A DNA stretch of 64,000 nucleotides from Melanopsichium pennsylvanicum (Eukaryota; Basidiomycota; Ustilaginomycetes; Ustilaginales). Where the stretch lies: positions 868,001-932,000 of the forward strand of contig OAPG01000003.1 of the NCBI GenBank assembly GCA_900208305.1, in the 5' to 3' direction. A model generated the notes under the pieces. That model saw nothing but the letters and a program-made list of their open reading frames with translations, was not told where the DNA came from and made no database searches. Positions 30,673 to 40,386 of the stretch are shown here, one piece after another. Made by a program: the position numbers and the translations under genes. Position 1 is the first letter of the stretch, and the number at the start of each line of letters is the position of its first letter.

Positions 30673-31435
30673 TCACGCTGCCAATGCTAGTCTGCTTATG
30701 CGATTCCGCGAGGAGGAAAGACCGGGAAAGCATACATGGTCTGTGGCGTTGCCGCTATTGTCAAACACCTCGTTGAGAACATCGATACCCCAGAAGTTGG
30801 CCTCGTTTATGATCTTAGGTAACATCTTGGTGGTGATACAGACGGTGAGGGGCTTCATCATGGTCTCCTTGTTGGAGGATTGAAGCATCATCCTATTGCT
30901 GGTTTGAGCAACCCAGACGACAGTGTGGTAATTCCACGTGGATTCAGTGCCGGAAGCACCGTCGGTGACACCGTTGAGTAGTTCGGCCCACGAGTCTTCG
31001 TTCCCGTTTAAGATTTGCATCTTGGGCGAGTTGGCTGGTCTTGGGATCCTTGAGATTCGTGTTGTTGACAGAAGTGCCAAGGAAGAAGCCAGGCGGGAGG
31101 TACTGCTGCAACTCGACACCGGTCATGCCGGAAGCATCGGTGGCCCAGTGTGCTGACCGCCGCCGGAGGTCCCAATGTATTGACTAGGCTAATAAAGGCC
31201 GGGTGGTTCAGAGGATTTGCTCCTCCATTACCAAAGCCGCCGCCACCGCCATTATATCGGCGCCGGCAAGATAACTGAGAGGGTTCGCACCGCCGTAACC
31301 AAATTTGTCAGCTCCACCACGTTGACAACTGCCACGTCGTTCGAGACAGTCCAGACGTCTGATGCTGTGGTAACCTCGGCCGATGACACCGATAGCGGTG
31401 AGCATGAGCACAAGGACGTGGTTCGAGCTCACCAT
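30673..31435 (-). pseudogene. Frameshifted relic of a secreted protein gene
   Basis: On the minus strand an ATG at 31433-31435 begins a signal-peptide-like sequence (MVSSNHVLVLMLTAIGVIG). That frame stops at 31208. Protein-like sequence continues in other frames: a Gly/Asn-rich stretch (NGGGGGFGNGGANPL) near 31220-31250, then LQQYLPPGFFLGTSVNNTN near 31070-31110, then NGNEDSWAELLNGVTDG near 30960-31010 and on to a stop at 30673. At least two frame changes are needed to join these pieces, and the junctions have no good splice sites. A decayed gene is the simplest reading; an unrecognised spliced gene is the alternative. The product family is unknown. Confidence 0.55.
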
Positions 31436-31888
31436 GGTGCGAAAATTGTAGGGAAATGAGGAGACTGAGCAGGAAAGAGAGGAACGCAGATCGTATCTAG
31501 CCTGACAGAAAAGAAGAGGGAACGTGGCTGACAAAAGGGAGTTAGGATCTGGTCGCGAATCCAAATATACAGCCAGCTTGTTTTATCTCCATGTCGAACA
31601 CAGAAGCCATTCCGTTTTGCAAAGTTGGTGAACAAGTATCGTGAATGCGCGAATGACAAGGTGAAACGCAGCTTGACGAGAAATAAGTCGACCCAAATCG
31701 TACTGAACAGATACCGTGGGGCCAGGTTATAACAACATGATGAGATTGTTCAGCGGGAGGATCATGGTAAACAGAAAAATCTCACATCACGCAACTGATC
31801 AAGCTGGACCCACATCGTTCATGCACTGTAACATCACTTTCATTATCATTTCTCGAAAGCATCTGTGATACGAACAGAACTTTAAAAT
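31436..31888. other. Intergenic, 3' flank of LYS2
   Basis: The 453-bp spacer lies between the decayed secreted gene (its upstream side) and the LYS2 stop codon. No gene or element was recognised. Confidence 0.45.
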
Positions 31889-34800
31889 CTAATTGGCAGA
31901 GCCACGACCAATTGCCTTCATCCCTTCGCCGATATTGTGCAGCTTTGGCAATGACTCGGCATCACTCGCCTCTGGCTGTGGCAAGAAGCCCACGGCCAAC
32001 AGCCAGGCAAGGTAGACTCCCACGAGCGACTTGTCAACACCCATCACTGTGCCCTGCTTGGCGCCCTCGTTGGCTGCATCCAGGATCGCCTGCGTGTGCC
32101 TGTCATCCAGCTCTGGCGACTTGGTACTGGTCGGCAAATCGTCCAGCACAAAGTGCAACAGCGGGAACAGTGCGTTGTCCTCGACACTTCCGGAGCTGCT
32201 TGTGAGAACATGCTCCTCAAGCTTGGCACGCCAATGCACGTATTCGGTCTTTTCGACCTTCCAGCCGTAACGGGCAAGTTCACCGAGCATGTCGTTAAAA
32301 CGAATGCTGGGGTGATTGGTCACATGGAACACCTTGGCGTTGGTACCGGGAGTTTTGTTGATGGTGCTGAGCTCCTTAGCGTTGTTGAGACAGGCCAGGG
32401 TAGCGATTCGGGCAACATGGTCGACAGGAACCATGTTGATCGAGTTGTGCATGTCAGGGATCAGACCGAGTTGAATAGATCCCTTGACGAGACGCCAGAG
32501 GAAGTCGTCAGTGTTGGTCACTGCGGTCGTGGAGTCACCAACGACATAACCAGGTCGGACAATGGATGCCTTGAGGCCACGCGAGGCAGCGATCATGATG
32601 AGCCTCTCAGCAACCCATTTAGACTGACCGTAACCTGTGGTCAGACCCTTGGCATTGGCTTCAATGTCATCGGTTTCGGGCACACCGTGCCGGTGGCTTT
32701 CCGAGCCAGCCTGAGCGGGATCCTGACCGTGAACGATCGAGTCCGACAGGTGAATGTAGTGGTCAGTGTCAAGCGCCGAGGTGCTCGAAACGAACGTCAA
32801 TGTTTTGGCCTTCTTTCCAGCATTGCAGAGCTTGATGGCACAGATGGTCGAGCCAACGTTGGCAGCGCGAAGCTTGCTGTAGGGGTAAACCCAGTGCACC
32901 AGCGCACCGTTGTGAAGAATGTCATCGACTTCGTCAGCGACCTTAGCATAGACTTGCTCCGACATACCGAGACGCTGAGGAGCGGCAAGGTCGCCGAGAA
33001 CTACCTCGAGCCTACCCTCGCTGACCCACTTATCGTCCCAGATTCCTCGACCCTTGCAACCGTCTCGTAGACGTTCGAGGGCGTTGGCTTCGTCCTTGGC
33101 TCGGACGTGAGCATATACCTTGGCAACGCTGGAGGAGCGCTTAGTGAGAAGGTCGAAGAGGATGAAGGCACCAAGGAAGCCGGTCACACCCGTGACGAGA
33201 ACCGTTCTGGGGCCCTCAGTAGCAATTCGACCCTTGTCGCCGGCGAAGGAATCGGGTAAGCTTGGAGTGAGGTTTGCAACATCGGCGCCATAGTTCTCGT
33301 CCAGATTCGCCTCTTCTTTCTGCTTCGCAGAGGCCGGCGCTACACTGTTCTGAGTCGCACCGAGACCAAGGTCGGCCTGACGCAGTTGGTCTACAGCCTT
33401 GGCAAGGCCTTGTACGGTGGGTGCATCAAAGACGACACCGAGCGGCACGTTGATGACAAAGAGCTTGCGCATCTCGAACACCAAACGGGTGGCCAAAATA
33501 GAGTGACCGCCGAGGTCGAAAAAGCTCTCGTCTAGCGGCATGGGCTTCGGAGCATTGGGCAGCAAACGCGACCATAGCTCGATCACTGATCGTTCGGTGG
33601 GTGTAGCAGAAGCAAGAGCAGCGACGGCGTCAGCACCGCCTTTGTTGGTAGAGCTGCTGGAGCCAGCGGCCGCAACCATTGCCGTATCGGGGAAGGGCAG
33701 TGCGGGCTTGTCGATCTTGCCGTTCGGGTTGAGGGGCATCTTGTTGAGAGGCACGAAGAGCGTCGGTACCGAGTAAGCAGGGAGCTTCCTCTTGAGATGA
33801 TCGCGGATGTCCTTGATCAGCTTGCGGTGTCGGCGCATTCCCTTGACTAGCAAAGCGTCACGGGCAGCCTTTCCACCAGCAGCAGCTGCAGACTCGTCGT
33901 CTTCGGTCACCATCTCCTCGAACTCGGCAGCGCCAGGTCCAGGTACGAAGTACGATACGAGCACCTTCTCTTCGTCCTTGTCACGACGCACCAAAGTGAC
34001 ATTCTCACGAACGTGAGGATGACGAGAAAGATGGGTGTCGATCTCACCGAGCTCGATACGAAAGCCTCGGATCTTGATCTGGTCATCAGCACGACCAGTG
34101 CATTCGACGGTACCATCGGGCAGGTAGCGTCCCAAATCACCAGTCTTGTACATACGATCGCGGATTCCCTTCCAGAACTGACCCTCGGGCTTGCCCTTGA
34201 TGGTATCAGGGAACGTGAGGTCGAGGGCGAGGAAATTGGGCATGAACTTCTCCGCAGTCACCTCGGGAGGGCCCAGGTAGCCCTCGGCGAGACCACCACT
34301 TCGGACATAGATTTCACCGACCTCGCCCACCGCACAGGTGGCGGTGCGCTCGTTGCGGTTGACGACGAGGAGCTGAACATTGATCATGCCCTGACCCGCT
34401 GGCATGATATCCTTCTGCATCTGGAGGAATGTGGTCGACGTGCTCACGGGAGGGATGGCGAAGTAACTGACCGCACGCTGAGTCTCGGTGGTGCCGTACA
34501 TGTTGATGATGCACACGTTGGCAGCGAGAGCTTGAAGACGGGTGCAATCACGTTTGGTGAGGACGTCACCAACAAAAAAGGCATTGCGAAGCGAAGGGAT
34601 TAAGGCGGTGGCCTGTGCACTGAGAAGCTGACCCATGGCGGGTGTCAAGTGAGTGACGGTGGCCTTGGTGGCCGCCATCCACTCGGCTAAGCGACCGGGA
34701 GTGCCGATGTCCTCCGAAGTCGGAATGTGGAGCTCGGCGCCGAAGAAGAGAGGGGTGAAAATGTCACGCTGGATGGGATCGTGAGCAATACCGGAAAGCA

Positions 34801-36442
34801 TGGTGAATCGCTCGTGAGCTCCAAGACCGAAGCGCTCGCCCATCCAAGGGAAAAAGTGGGTCAGCGAAAAGTGTCGACCCTTGACACCCTTGGGGATACC
34901 GGTGGATCCTGAGGTGAAGGAGAGCGTACCGACGCTGTCGGGACCAAGGATGACGTTCGTGCTCTCGCTGGCCATGGATTGCTGCTTCTCGAGAGCGTCA
35001 GCACCGCCTTTCGAAGATGCGCCACCGCGAACAGAGCCATCATCGAGCAGCGCGAGCGCGGGGATTTCCGTGCGAAGATCAAGTTCGTCCTGGATGCACT
35101 TGCGGACCGAAGGCTGCAAAGTCCCGGCTTTTGCAAGGACAATGAGAGCGCGGGGCTTAGCTACCTGCAGGTAGATGTTTTGGCGCGAGGGTGGGTATGC
35201 AGGGTCGATGACGCTGAAGGTGGCACCAGCCTTGAGGGTACCGAGTACAGCGACGACAAGGTCGACACCACGATGAGCGTATGTGGTAACCACTTCCTCG
35301 CGCTGCACACCCGCTTGAAGGAGGTGGTGGGCTACGACGTTGGAAGCGCGATCGAGCTGAGCGTAGGTGATTTCGCGAACGCGGCTAGCGGGCGCAGCTG
35401 ACTCTGCAAGGGAGGCGGACTCATGCGAGAGCGACTCGACAATGCATCTGCGGTCGGGGTGAGCCCTTGCGTTACGCTCAAAGATCTGGGTGATGGCACC
35501 TCTAAAACCGCACCATTCGAGGTCCTTGGTGGGATCGGGGAGGATGGCGTTCTCTTGTGGTGTTCGGATAGGCAAGCTGCCAACAGGCAAAGCGGGGTTG
35601 GTGGCAGCTAAAGAGATAAGGTGCGAGAGCTGGGCCAAAATGAGCTGCATTCGCTGAGAGGAGAACAAGAGCGAGTTGTAGGAGAGATGCACTGCAATGT
35701 TGGGCACGAGCGAGTCGCGAAATGTGTGTGTAGCAGTCGCACCCGCCGGAGGTGTTGCGGATTCGGTGGGCATAGCCTGGCTAACCGTGTCGTCGCCAGG
35801 TGTGGATCCAGGCTGGGTCAAGAAGACGGTGAGATCGGTGGTGAGAGAGGTCGACTGCATGAAGTTGCGTGCCTTCCCGCCTGTCTCGTCAAAGAATCGA
35901 ACACGGAAGATGGGGGCACTCTGGACACCTTCTGGAAGTGGACCTTCACGCTCGACACGCTCCGCTTCGACGCGCTTGACAATCTCATCGTAGGGAACCG
36001 CATCAGCGACTGCCTCTTTCTCAACTTGCTGAATGCGTCTTACGATTTGCCAGAAAGGATCATTGGGCTCGATCGGAATTCTGAGGATCAAAGGCTCTCC
36101 AGTGTACGGATTTGAAGAGCCAATGACGATATCATTGTCTCCAGTGTAGCGGTGAAGGAGTACGCAGAAGGCGGCAAGGAGGAGGTGGAAGGGTGTTGGG
36201 CTAGCATTATCATCGTCGTTGTCGGTTTGCTGCTCCACAGGATGAAGATCAAGCTCGTGATGCAGAGCCAGACGAACTAGATCTTTCCTTGTGGCTGAGG
36301 AGAGCGTGGATGAGGCAAGCGCCTGGACGAGCTGTGATGTGGTTGGTCTAGGGTAATCGGTGGGGAGAGCGATGCTTGGCAACGATGTGAGTCTTGCTGA
36401 CCACCGATCCAAGGTCGCCTCGAGGTTTGATGGGGTTGACAT
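31889..36442 (-). CDS. LYS2: L-2-aminoadipate reductase (lysine biosynthesis)
   Basis: Lys2 activates alpha-aminoadipate with ATP, loads it on a phosphopantetheine arm and reduces it with NADPH to the semialdehyde in fungal lysine synthesis. The 1517-aa protein shows the full order. A condensation-like N-terminus covers about 1-310. An adenylation domain follows with LSFTSGSTGIPKGVKG (about 510-525) and YKTGDLGRYLPDG (about 765). The carrier motif DLGGHSILATRL has its attachment Ser near residue 981. The thioester reductase has the nucleotide-binding motif VTGVTGFLGAF (about 1083-1093) and TYGQSKW-type active-site residues (YGQSKWVAE). Yeast Lys2 is 1392 aa; the extra length is in Ala/Ser-rich loops. 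Activation by a Lys5-type phosphopantetheinyl transferase is expected. A TGACTCA box upstream fits general amino-acid control. The gene borders the transposon island. Confidence 0.95.
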   Translation of the reverse strand: MSTPSNLEATLDRWSARLTSLPSIALPTDYPRPTTSQLVQALASSTLSSATRKDLVRLALHHELDLHPVEQQTDNDDDNASPTPFHLLLAAFCVLLHRYTGDNDIVIGSSNPYTGEPLILRIPIEPNDPFWQIVRRIQQVEKEAVADAVPYDEIVKRVEAERVEREGPLPEGVQSAPIFRVRFFDETGGKARNFMQSTSLTTDLTVFLTQPGSTPGDDTVSQAMPTESATPPAGATATHTFRDSLVPNIAVHLSYNSLLFSSQRMQLILAQLSHLISLAATNPALPVGSLPIRTPQENAILPDPTKDLEWCGFRGAITQIFERNARAHPDRRCIVESLSHESASLAESAAPASRVREITYAQLDRASNVVAHHLLQAGVQREEVVTTYAHRGVDLVVAVLGTLKAGATFSVIDPAYPPSRQNIYLQVAKPRALIVLAKAGTLQPSVRKCIQDELDLRTEIPALALLDDGSVRGGASSKGGADALEKQQSMASESTNVILGPDSVGTLSFTSGSTGIPKGVKGRHFSLTHFFPWMGERFGLGAHERFTMLSGIAHDPIQRDIFTPLFFGAELHIPTSEDIGTPGRLAEWMAATKATVTHLTPAMGQLLSAQATALIPSLRNAFFVGDVLTKRDCTRLQALAANVCIINMYGTTETQRAVSYFAIPPVSTSTTFLQMQKDIMPAGQGMINVQLLVVNRNERTATCAVGEVGEIYVRSGGLAEGYLGPPEVTAEKFMPNFLALDLTFPDTIKGKPEGQFWKGIRDRMYKTGDLGRYLPDGTVECTGRADDQIKIRGFRIELGEIDTHLSRHPHVRENVTLVRRDKDEEKVLVSYFVPGPGAAEFEEMVTEDDESAAAAGGKAARDALLVKGMRRHRKLIKDIRDHLKRKLPAYSVPTLFVPLNKMPLNPNGKIDKPALPFPDTAMVAAAGSSSSTNKGGADAVAALASATPTERSVIELWSRLLPNAPKPMPLDESFFDLGGHSILATRLVFEMRKLFVINVPLGVVFDAPTVQGLAKAVDQLRQADLGLGATQNSVAPASAKQKEEANLDENYGADVANLTPSLPDSFAGDKGRIATEGPRTVLVTGVTGFLGAFILFDLLTKRSSSVAKVYAHVRAKDEANALERLRDGCKGRGIWDDKWVSEGRLEVVLGDLAAPQRLGMSEQVYAKVADEVDDILHNGALVHWVYPYSKLRAANVGSTICAIKLCNAGKKAKTLTFVSSTSALDTDHYIHLSDSIVHGQDPAQAGSESHRHGVPETDDIEANAKGLTTGYGQSKWVAERLIMIAASRGLKASIVRPGYVVGDSTTAVTNTDDFLWRLVKGSIQLGLIPDMHNSINMVPVDHVARIATLACLNNAKELSTINKTPGTNAKVFHVTNHPSIRFNDMLGELARYGWKVEKTEYVHWRAKLEEHVLTSSSGSVEDNALFPLLHFVLDDLPTSTKSPELDDRHTQAILDAANEGAKQGTVMGVDKSLVGVYLAWLLAVGFLPQPEASDAESLPKLHNIGEGMKAIGRGSAN

Positions 36443-37131
36443 GTTTGCAGTCTAATTATAATATCTGACCTGACCTAGAAAGAATGACTCTGAGGTCAGA
36501 GCTGTGTAGCCTGGTGGGCGAAAGGGAAGATGATCGAGACAAATTGTATGCGGCGTCTCTGCTGTAGAAAGTCAGAAGCGATATTGCCCATCTTCCAACA
36601 GCATTTGGGGGGGATTTCGGCATTTCCCCGAGGTAAGCCGCTTTTCTCTCCCTATTTTCTTTTTGGCAACCGAGTCACAAGCTTCCTCTGCACATTTCGA
36701 GTTCAAAAAGCTCGCTCAGTCCGCTTTTCTCTGTTCACTCTTACTTAAGCGTGACTCACCTTGAGCACGTTGAAAACGGTCTAACATCACGGCCAAAAAA
36801 ATACGCTCCACATTGCACAATTGACACTAGCTGTACAACGCCATGTGGTAGATGCAGCCAAAAGTCACCTGCAACAACAGATTGGAGCAACTCCACAAGG
36901 TTGGCTAGCAGCATGCCTTCTTGGCAAGGCAAAGACATGCTTGGTTGTGAATCAGATTAGCATGCAATTGGCTGTAAAGCACCAATGCTTGAGAAGTACT
37001 TTGGTAGTTGACAAACACAAAGGACATGGCTAACACCAGATCCAGGCATTGACAATGGTGGTGTGGACTCAAAAATAATGGCTGACAATGAGAGCAAGGT
37101 TGATGTGGAGCAAAAGGTATGATATACTGTA
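36443..37131. promoter_or_regulatory. LYS2 upstream region, running into CpG-free DNA
   Basis: The first 400 bp are ordinary promoter-like sequence containing TGACTC (36485-36490) and TGACTCA (36752-36758). From 36841 onward the sequence has no CpG at all and looks like decayed repeat DNA reaching to the Tc1 end at 37132. No gene is seen. Confidence 0.5.
36752..36758. promoter_or_regulatory. Gcn4/Cpc1-type box (TGACTCA)
   Basis: This is the perfect consensus of the amino-acid-control activator Gcn4/Cpc1, 310 bp upstream of the LYS2 ATG, with a half-conserved TGACTC at 36485-36490. The motif is seen directly and control of LYS2 is inferred. Confidence 0.45.
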
Positions 37132-37154
37132 CAGTGCATGCATAAACTGTCCCC
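37132..37154 (+). repeat. Tc1 terminal inverted repeat (C-terminal side)
   Basis: The end starts CAGTGCATGCATAAACTGTC and is flanked by TA. Compared with the end at 13127-13149, three CpG positions within the repeat and one just after it read CpA or TpG here. Confidence 0.8.
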
Positions 37155-37371
37155 AAAAGAATCACAATCAACAAACATCAATTCTTTGCTCAATGAATAC
37201 AATACCATACAATACCAAATACATGATCAATATATATTGTTGGAAAGCTCTCAACAAGCTCTATCCAGCCATACTTCCAGAAAGTGCAAAAGCATTAGTG
37301 GTAAAATGTGAAAATTGCTTGTAATTTTTTTTTTGGCTGGGACACTTTTTGGAGTGCCCTTTTGCAGCACT

Positions 37372-37703
37372 TCAATACTTTGTGTTGCCCTTCTTTGCCT
37401 TCAACACAGCTTGTATGTGCCTGAACATGCTTTCAATTAGTGTTTGACATGTTCCTGGAGCAATAGAAGCCCATTCAGCTTCAACTCTCTTGAGCAATTT
37501 GCTTTCTGACTTTGCAATAGTATTATGCTTGCCAAGTTCCTTTTTCAGCTCTCCCCACAGATGTTCAATGGAGTTAAGGTCAGGAGACTGTGGTGGCCAT
37601 TCCATGACATCAATATTCTTGTCCTTGAGCCACTTTATAGTCTTCTTGGACCGGTGCTTGGGGTTGCCATCCCCTTGAAAAATGAGATTTGTATAACTAT
37701 ACC
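37372..37703 (-). pseudogene. C-terminal fragment of Tc1 transposase
   Basis: About 110 codons are open to the natural stop at 37372-37374. They contain the catalytic Glu in NSIEHLW and the C-terminal tail that copy 1 lacks. The N-terminal two thirds of the transposase are absent, so it cannot be functional. Confidence 0.85.
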
Positions 37704-37724
37704 TGTTGAGGTTGCAGGGTCTGG

Positions 37725-38165
37725 GTGTTTGTTAAGGCTGTAGGGTCTAGATACTGCGGGTGGCTACAGCCGGGATGGGGTCTACGGGTACGGAGAGGTC
37801 GTAGGCGTGGGCGACACAGGCGGTTGGGGGTCAGAGCACACTACTGCGTTGCTATAGAGCTAACTAAGTAATACATGCGACGAGGTCCGGAGGCAACCTC
37901 ATGTCAGGCGGGGGCGGGGTGGTAAGGTACAGGAGCTATCGGCCACCTCCCAACGCGGCGTTACAATGTTAGGTTGCCGACGGTCGTATTCTGCGTACGG
38001 GGGGGCCAACCGCGGTTGGGCGGTAGGAGGGTCGTGTCAGGCCGACCGCTCCGCTGCAAGGGGTACGGAGAGAGTCGGTCGGGGCCCGATCACGACGATC
38101 GCTCAATTGGGAGGAGGGCCAAGCACCCCCTCTTTGGACTCCGGTTGGTAGGCACTAACAGTGTT
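37725..38165. repeat. Solo LTR with GTGTT target-site duplication (copy 2)
   Basis: The LTR occupies 37730-38160 (431 bp), starts TGTTAAGG and ends GGCACTAACA, giving TG...CA ends with 5-bp inverted tips. It is flanked by GTGTT on both sides (37725-37729 and 38161-38165), the expected 5-bp duplication. No retrotransposon coding region adjoins it, so it is a solo LTR. It is GC- and CpG-rich. The same family occurs inverted at 11405-11862. Confidence 0.85.
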
Positions 38166-38700
38166 ACAGGGACTCAGAATGAGTCCGGATGAAACCTGTC
38201 AGCGGTCGCGTGCCAGAGATCCGAATTCCCGTGAGAAAGCGCGACTTGCCGAATTTCAGTGAGTTCCGGCGGTTAAGCTTGGCCTCAACGGATATCGAAG
38301 AGAATCCCACGAGTGGCGATCTCTTGACGGATATTGGCTGACCGCTGGTGACACTTCGTACAGAGGTAACGCGGCAAGCTCGGACGGGGTACTCGGTCGA
38401 CGCGAGTGTCACGACGTCGACGGGATACTGCTGGTGGCTGGGTTAGACCTCAGCCGTCGTTGCCGGTGGAGATATGAGGGACTGGTTGTGGTGCCAGGCC
38501 CGCGGTTGAGGTTCCGCCTGTAGTTGAGGTGCTACAGCGTCGATTGAGGTGTCGACAACGTCTATACGTTGTTCTCCGTTCACCGACGGGGACACAGACT
38601 ATATGGATCGCAATAAATGGTATTGCGATGTGCGACGTGTGAAGAGTATGATAAGTATGACGTACTGATAACTATGTGTGACTGAGATATAAGATAGAGT

Positions 38701-38720
38701 GGATGAGCTTCCGCTCATCC
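38701..38720. repeat. Perfect hairpin in repeat DNA
   Basis: GGATGAGC and GCTCATCC are exact inverted repeats around a TTCC loop. A TATA-rich stretch follows about 20 bp later (38739-38750). It may belong to an LTR or promoter of the surrounding element. Confidence 0.6.
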
Positions 38721-39006
38721 GATAGCGGGGAACAGAGTATTTATATATATGTATCGTGTGCAAGGTCCATCGGTACTGTACGACCTGTGTGCGTCGAGCT
38801 TGGACCCCCGCACGATAAGACTGCCCCTAGTCCTTCGGCAGGGTGCTTCCGAGCACGCCCGCGTGCTCTCTCTCCGTTGCCCCCTGGGCGTCGATTGGCC
38901 CACGTGTTGTTCCAGCGTGGCGTTGGTCGCCGCCATTGCAGATGCTCCCCTTGCCATCGATACCTTCGATATCCGGCGAGTCACTGCCACTTGCCAAATT
39001 TTCCGT

Positions 39007-39181
39007 GAGATCCGTTGAGACCTGCTCTCTCACCGGATTTTGTCCAATTCAACTTCTCGGTTCTGCGCTAACCTTAAATCCCATGAGCCCACCAATATCC
39101 ACCAGATCTCCCTGAGATCCGTCGAGACATGCTCTCCCACCGGATCTCAGCCGATTCAACATCTCTGGTCTGCACAGACCT
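39007..39181. repeat. 68-bp imperfect direct repeat
   Basis: Copies at 39007-39074 and 39114-39181 both start GAGATCCGT(T/C)GAGAC and end with an ACCT tetramer. They have equal length and differ by scattered substitutions, mostly transitions. The spacing between starts is 107 bp. Confidence 0.75.
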
Positions 39182-40386
39182 CTTCCTTGGGACCCACTCC
39201 CGTGACAAAACCCTTGATTTTATCAGGTTTCATATTGAGTTCCAGTAAAAGGTGGGTTTCCAGCCAATTGTGTTTGAACACTTGCCGGAAGCTGTGGATG
39301 GAGACCAGAGGCTGTGGAGGGCCTCTACAGGGGTTGGAAGGATCTCCAACACACCATTTGCACACAACAGGGTATCTAGCGTTAACCACACTTACATACT
39401 ATGGCCTTCCTGTCCCTTATCTACATACTAGTTCCTCTTGTTGTGCTGTCCACAAGCCTGAGCCCCATGCTTATCAGTACTGATTTCCAGAGTCAGTGTC
39501 TGACTGCAGCTGGACCACCTACATGCTATATTGTCTGTCTAGGCATTCCATACCAGCTGGAATCTTGGCATCCTGTACCAAGCCCCTCAATAATTCCTGT
39601 TCCTTATCTATGGCTTTTGGCAGATCCCCAACCAAGTTTGGCTAGAACTCCCTGTCTTATTGGTCAATTGAAGTCCAATAAAATCAGGAGCTTTATCCCT
39701 TTTGATGTTTTGCACCCTGTAACAGTTTGGATCCATTAGGCAAGTTTTGGTCTGCCATTGTATGGGTATCTGGGTTGCAGAAGATGCAACCCAGGCAAAG
39801 GTGATGATGGTGGTGTTTTGGTGTGTCATCTGGGTTGCACACTTTTGAGCTCATCTGAACAATATCAAAAATTTTCCAGATGATGCATTTGTGCACAAAA
39901 AACCCTTGTGATCAAAGGATTGGGGCAAACAAGCAGCCAATAAGAGTGATTTCAGCTGATGGTAGTACACTTGTCACAATCAGGCACCAAACTTTATTGC
40001 TGTAAGCTCATTGTTTGCTTGGGGTGCATACCCCACATTTTGCTTTTGGATGCTATCAAACCTTGTACCACAGGCATTATGACATCTCAAAACAGCAGCT
40101 TTCACCCACTCCACCTGATCTTGGGCTTGTTATGTGGGGGATTGAGATGGTGTGAATACTCATATCAAGCCTCAATGGCAACAAAACAGTTTCCTTTTCA
40201 ACACAAACATCCTCATTTTCTTGGTCTTAACTTTCTGAGACTCTCTCACCAAGACAACTTGTTGCCCCATATGGGGATCTAGGGCACACACGGCGTGCAT
40301 GAGATGTGCACGGTGTTTGAATTACTGCATAAGCAAGCCCAAAATAAGCCAGACGATGGCAGATCGAAAACTGCCTAATATCCGAG

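Larger units (their letters stand above)
37132..37703 (-). mobile_element. Tc1/mariner element, 5'-truncated copy 2
   Basis: This is the C-terminal half of a Tc1 transposon on the minus strand. Its outer end is a terminal inverted repeat at 37132-37154, preceded by the TA target dinucleotide (37130-37131). Coding remnants run from 37703 down to a stop at 37372 and include SPDLNSIEHLW and the C-terminal QAVLKAKKGNTKY. The element breaks off at 37703, where LTR-like DNA begins. It complements copy 1 at 11863-13149: copy 1 keeps the N-terminal half and this one the C-terminal half, with 207 bp shared. Confidence 0.85.
38166..40386. other. Decayed repeat DNA between the solo LTR and the IQM-like gene
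   Basis: The first 900 bp are GC-rich and may be retrotransposon-derived. They contain a perfect 8-bp hairpin (38701-38720) followed by a TATA-rich stretch, and a 68-bp direct repeat (39007-39074 and 39114-39181). From 39382 to 40290 there is no CpG at all. Frames are short and interrupted, and no intact gene is present. Confidence 0.55.

Noticed and set aside
32096..33070. 324-codon plus-strand frame
   Set aside because: It is antisense to the LYS2 reductase domain, has no recognisable protein features and follows from codon bias.
38162..38760. A second complete LTR starting TGTTACAGGG
   Set aside because: No matching CA end with a target duplication was found; the TGTT overlaps the solo LTR's duplication.
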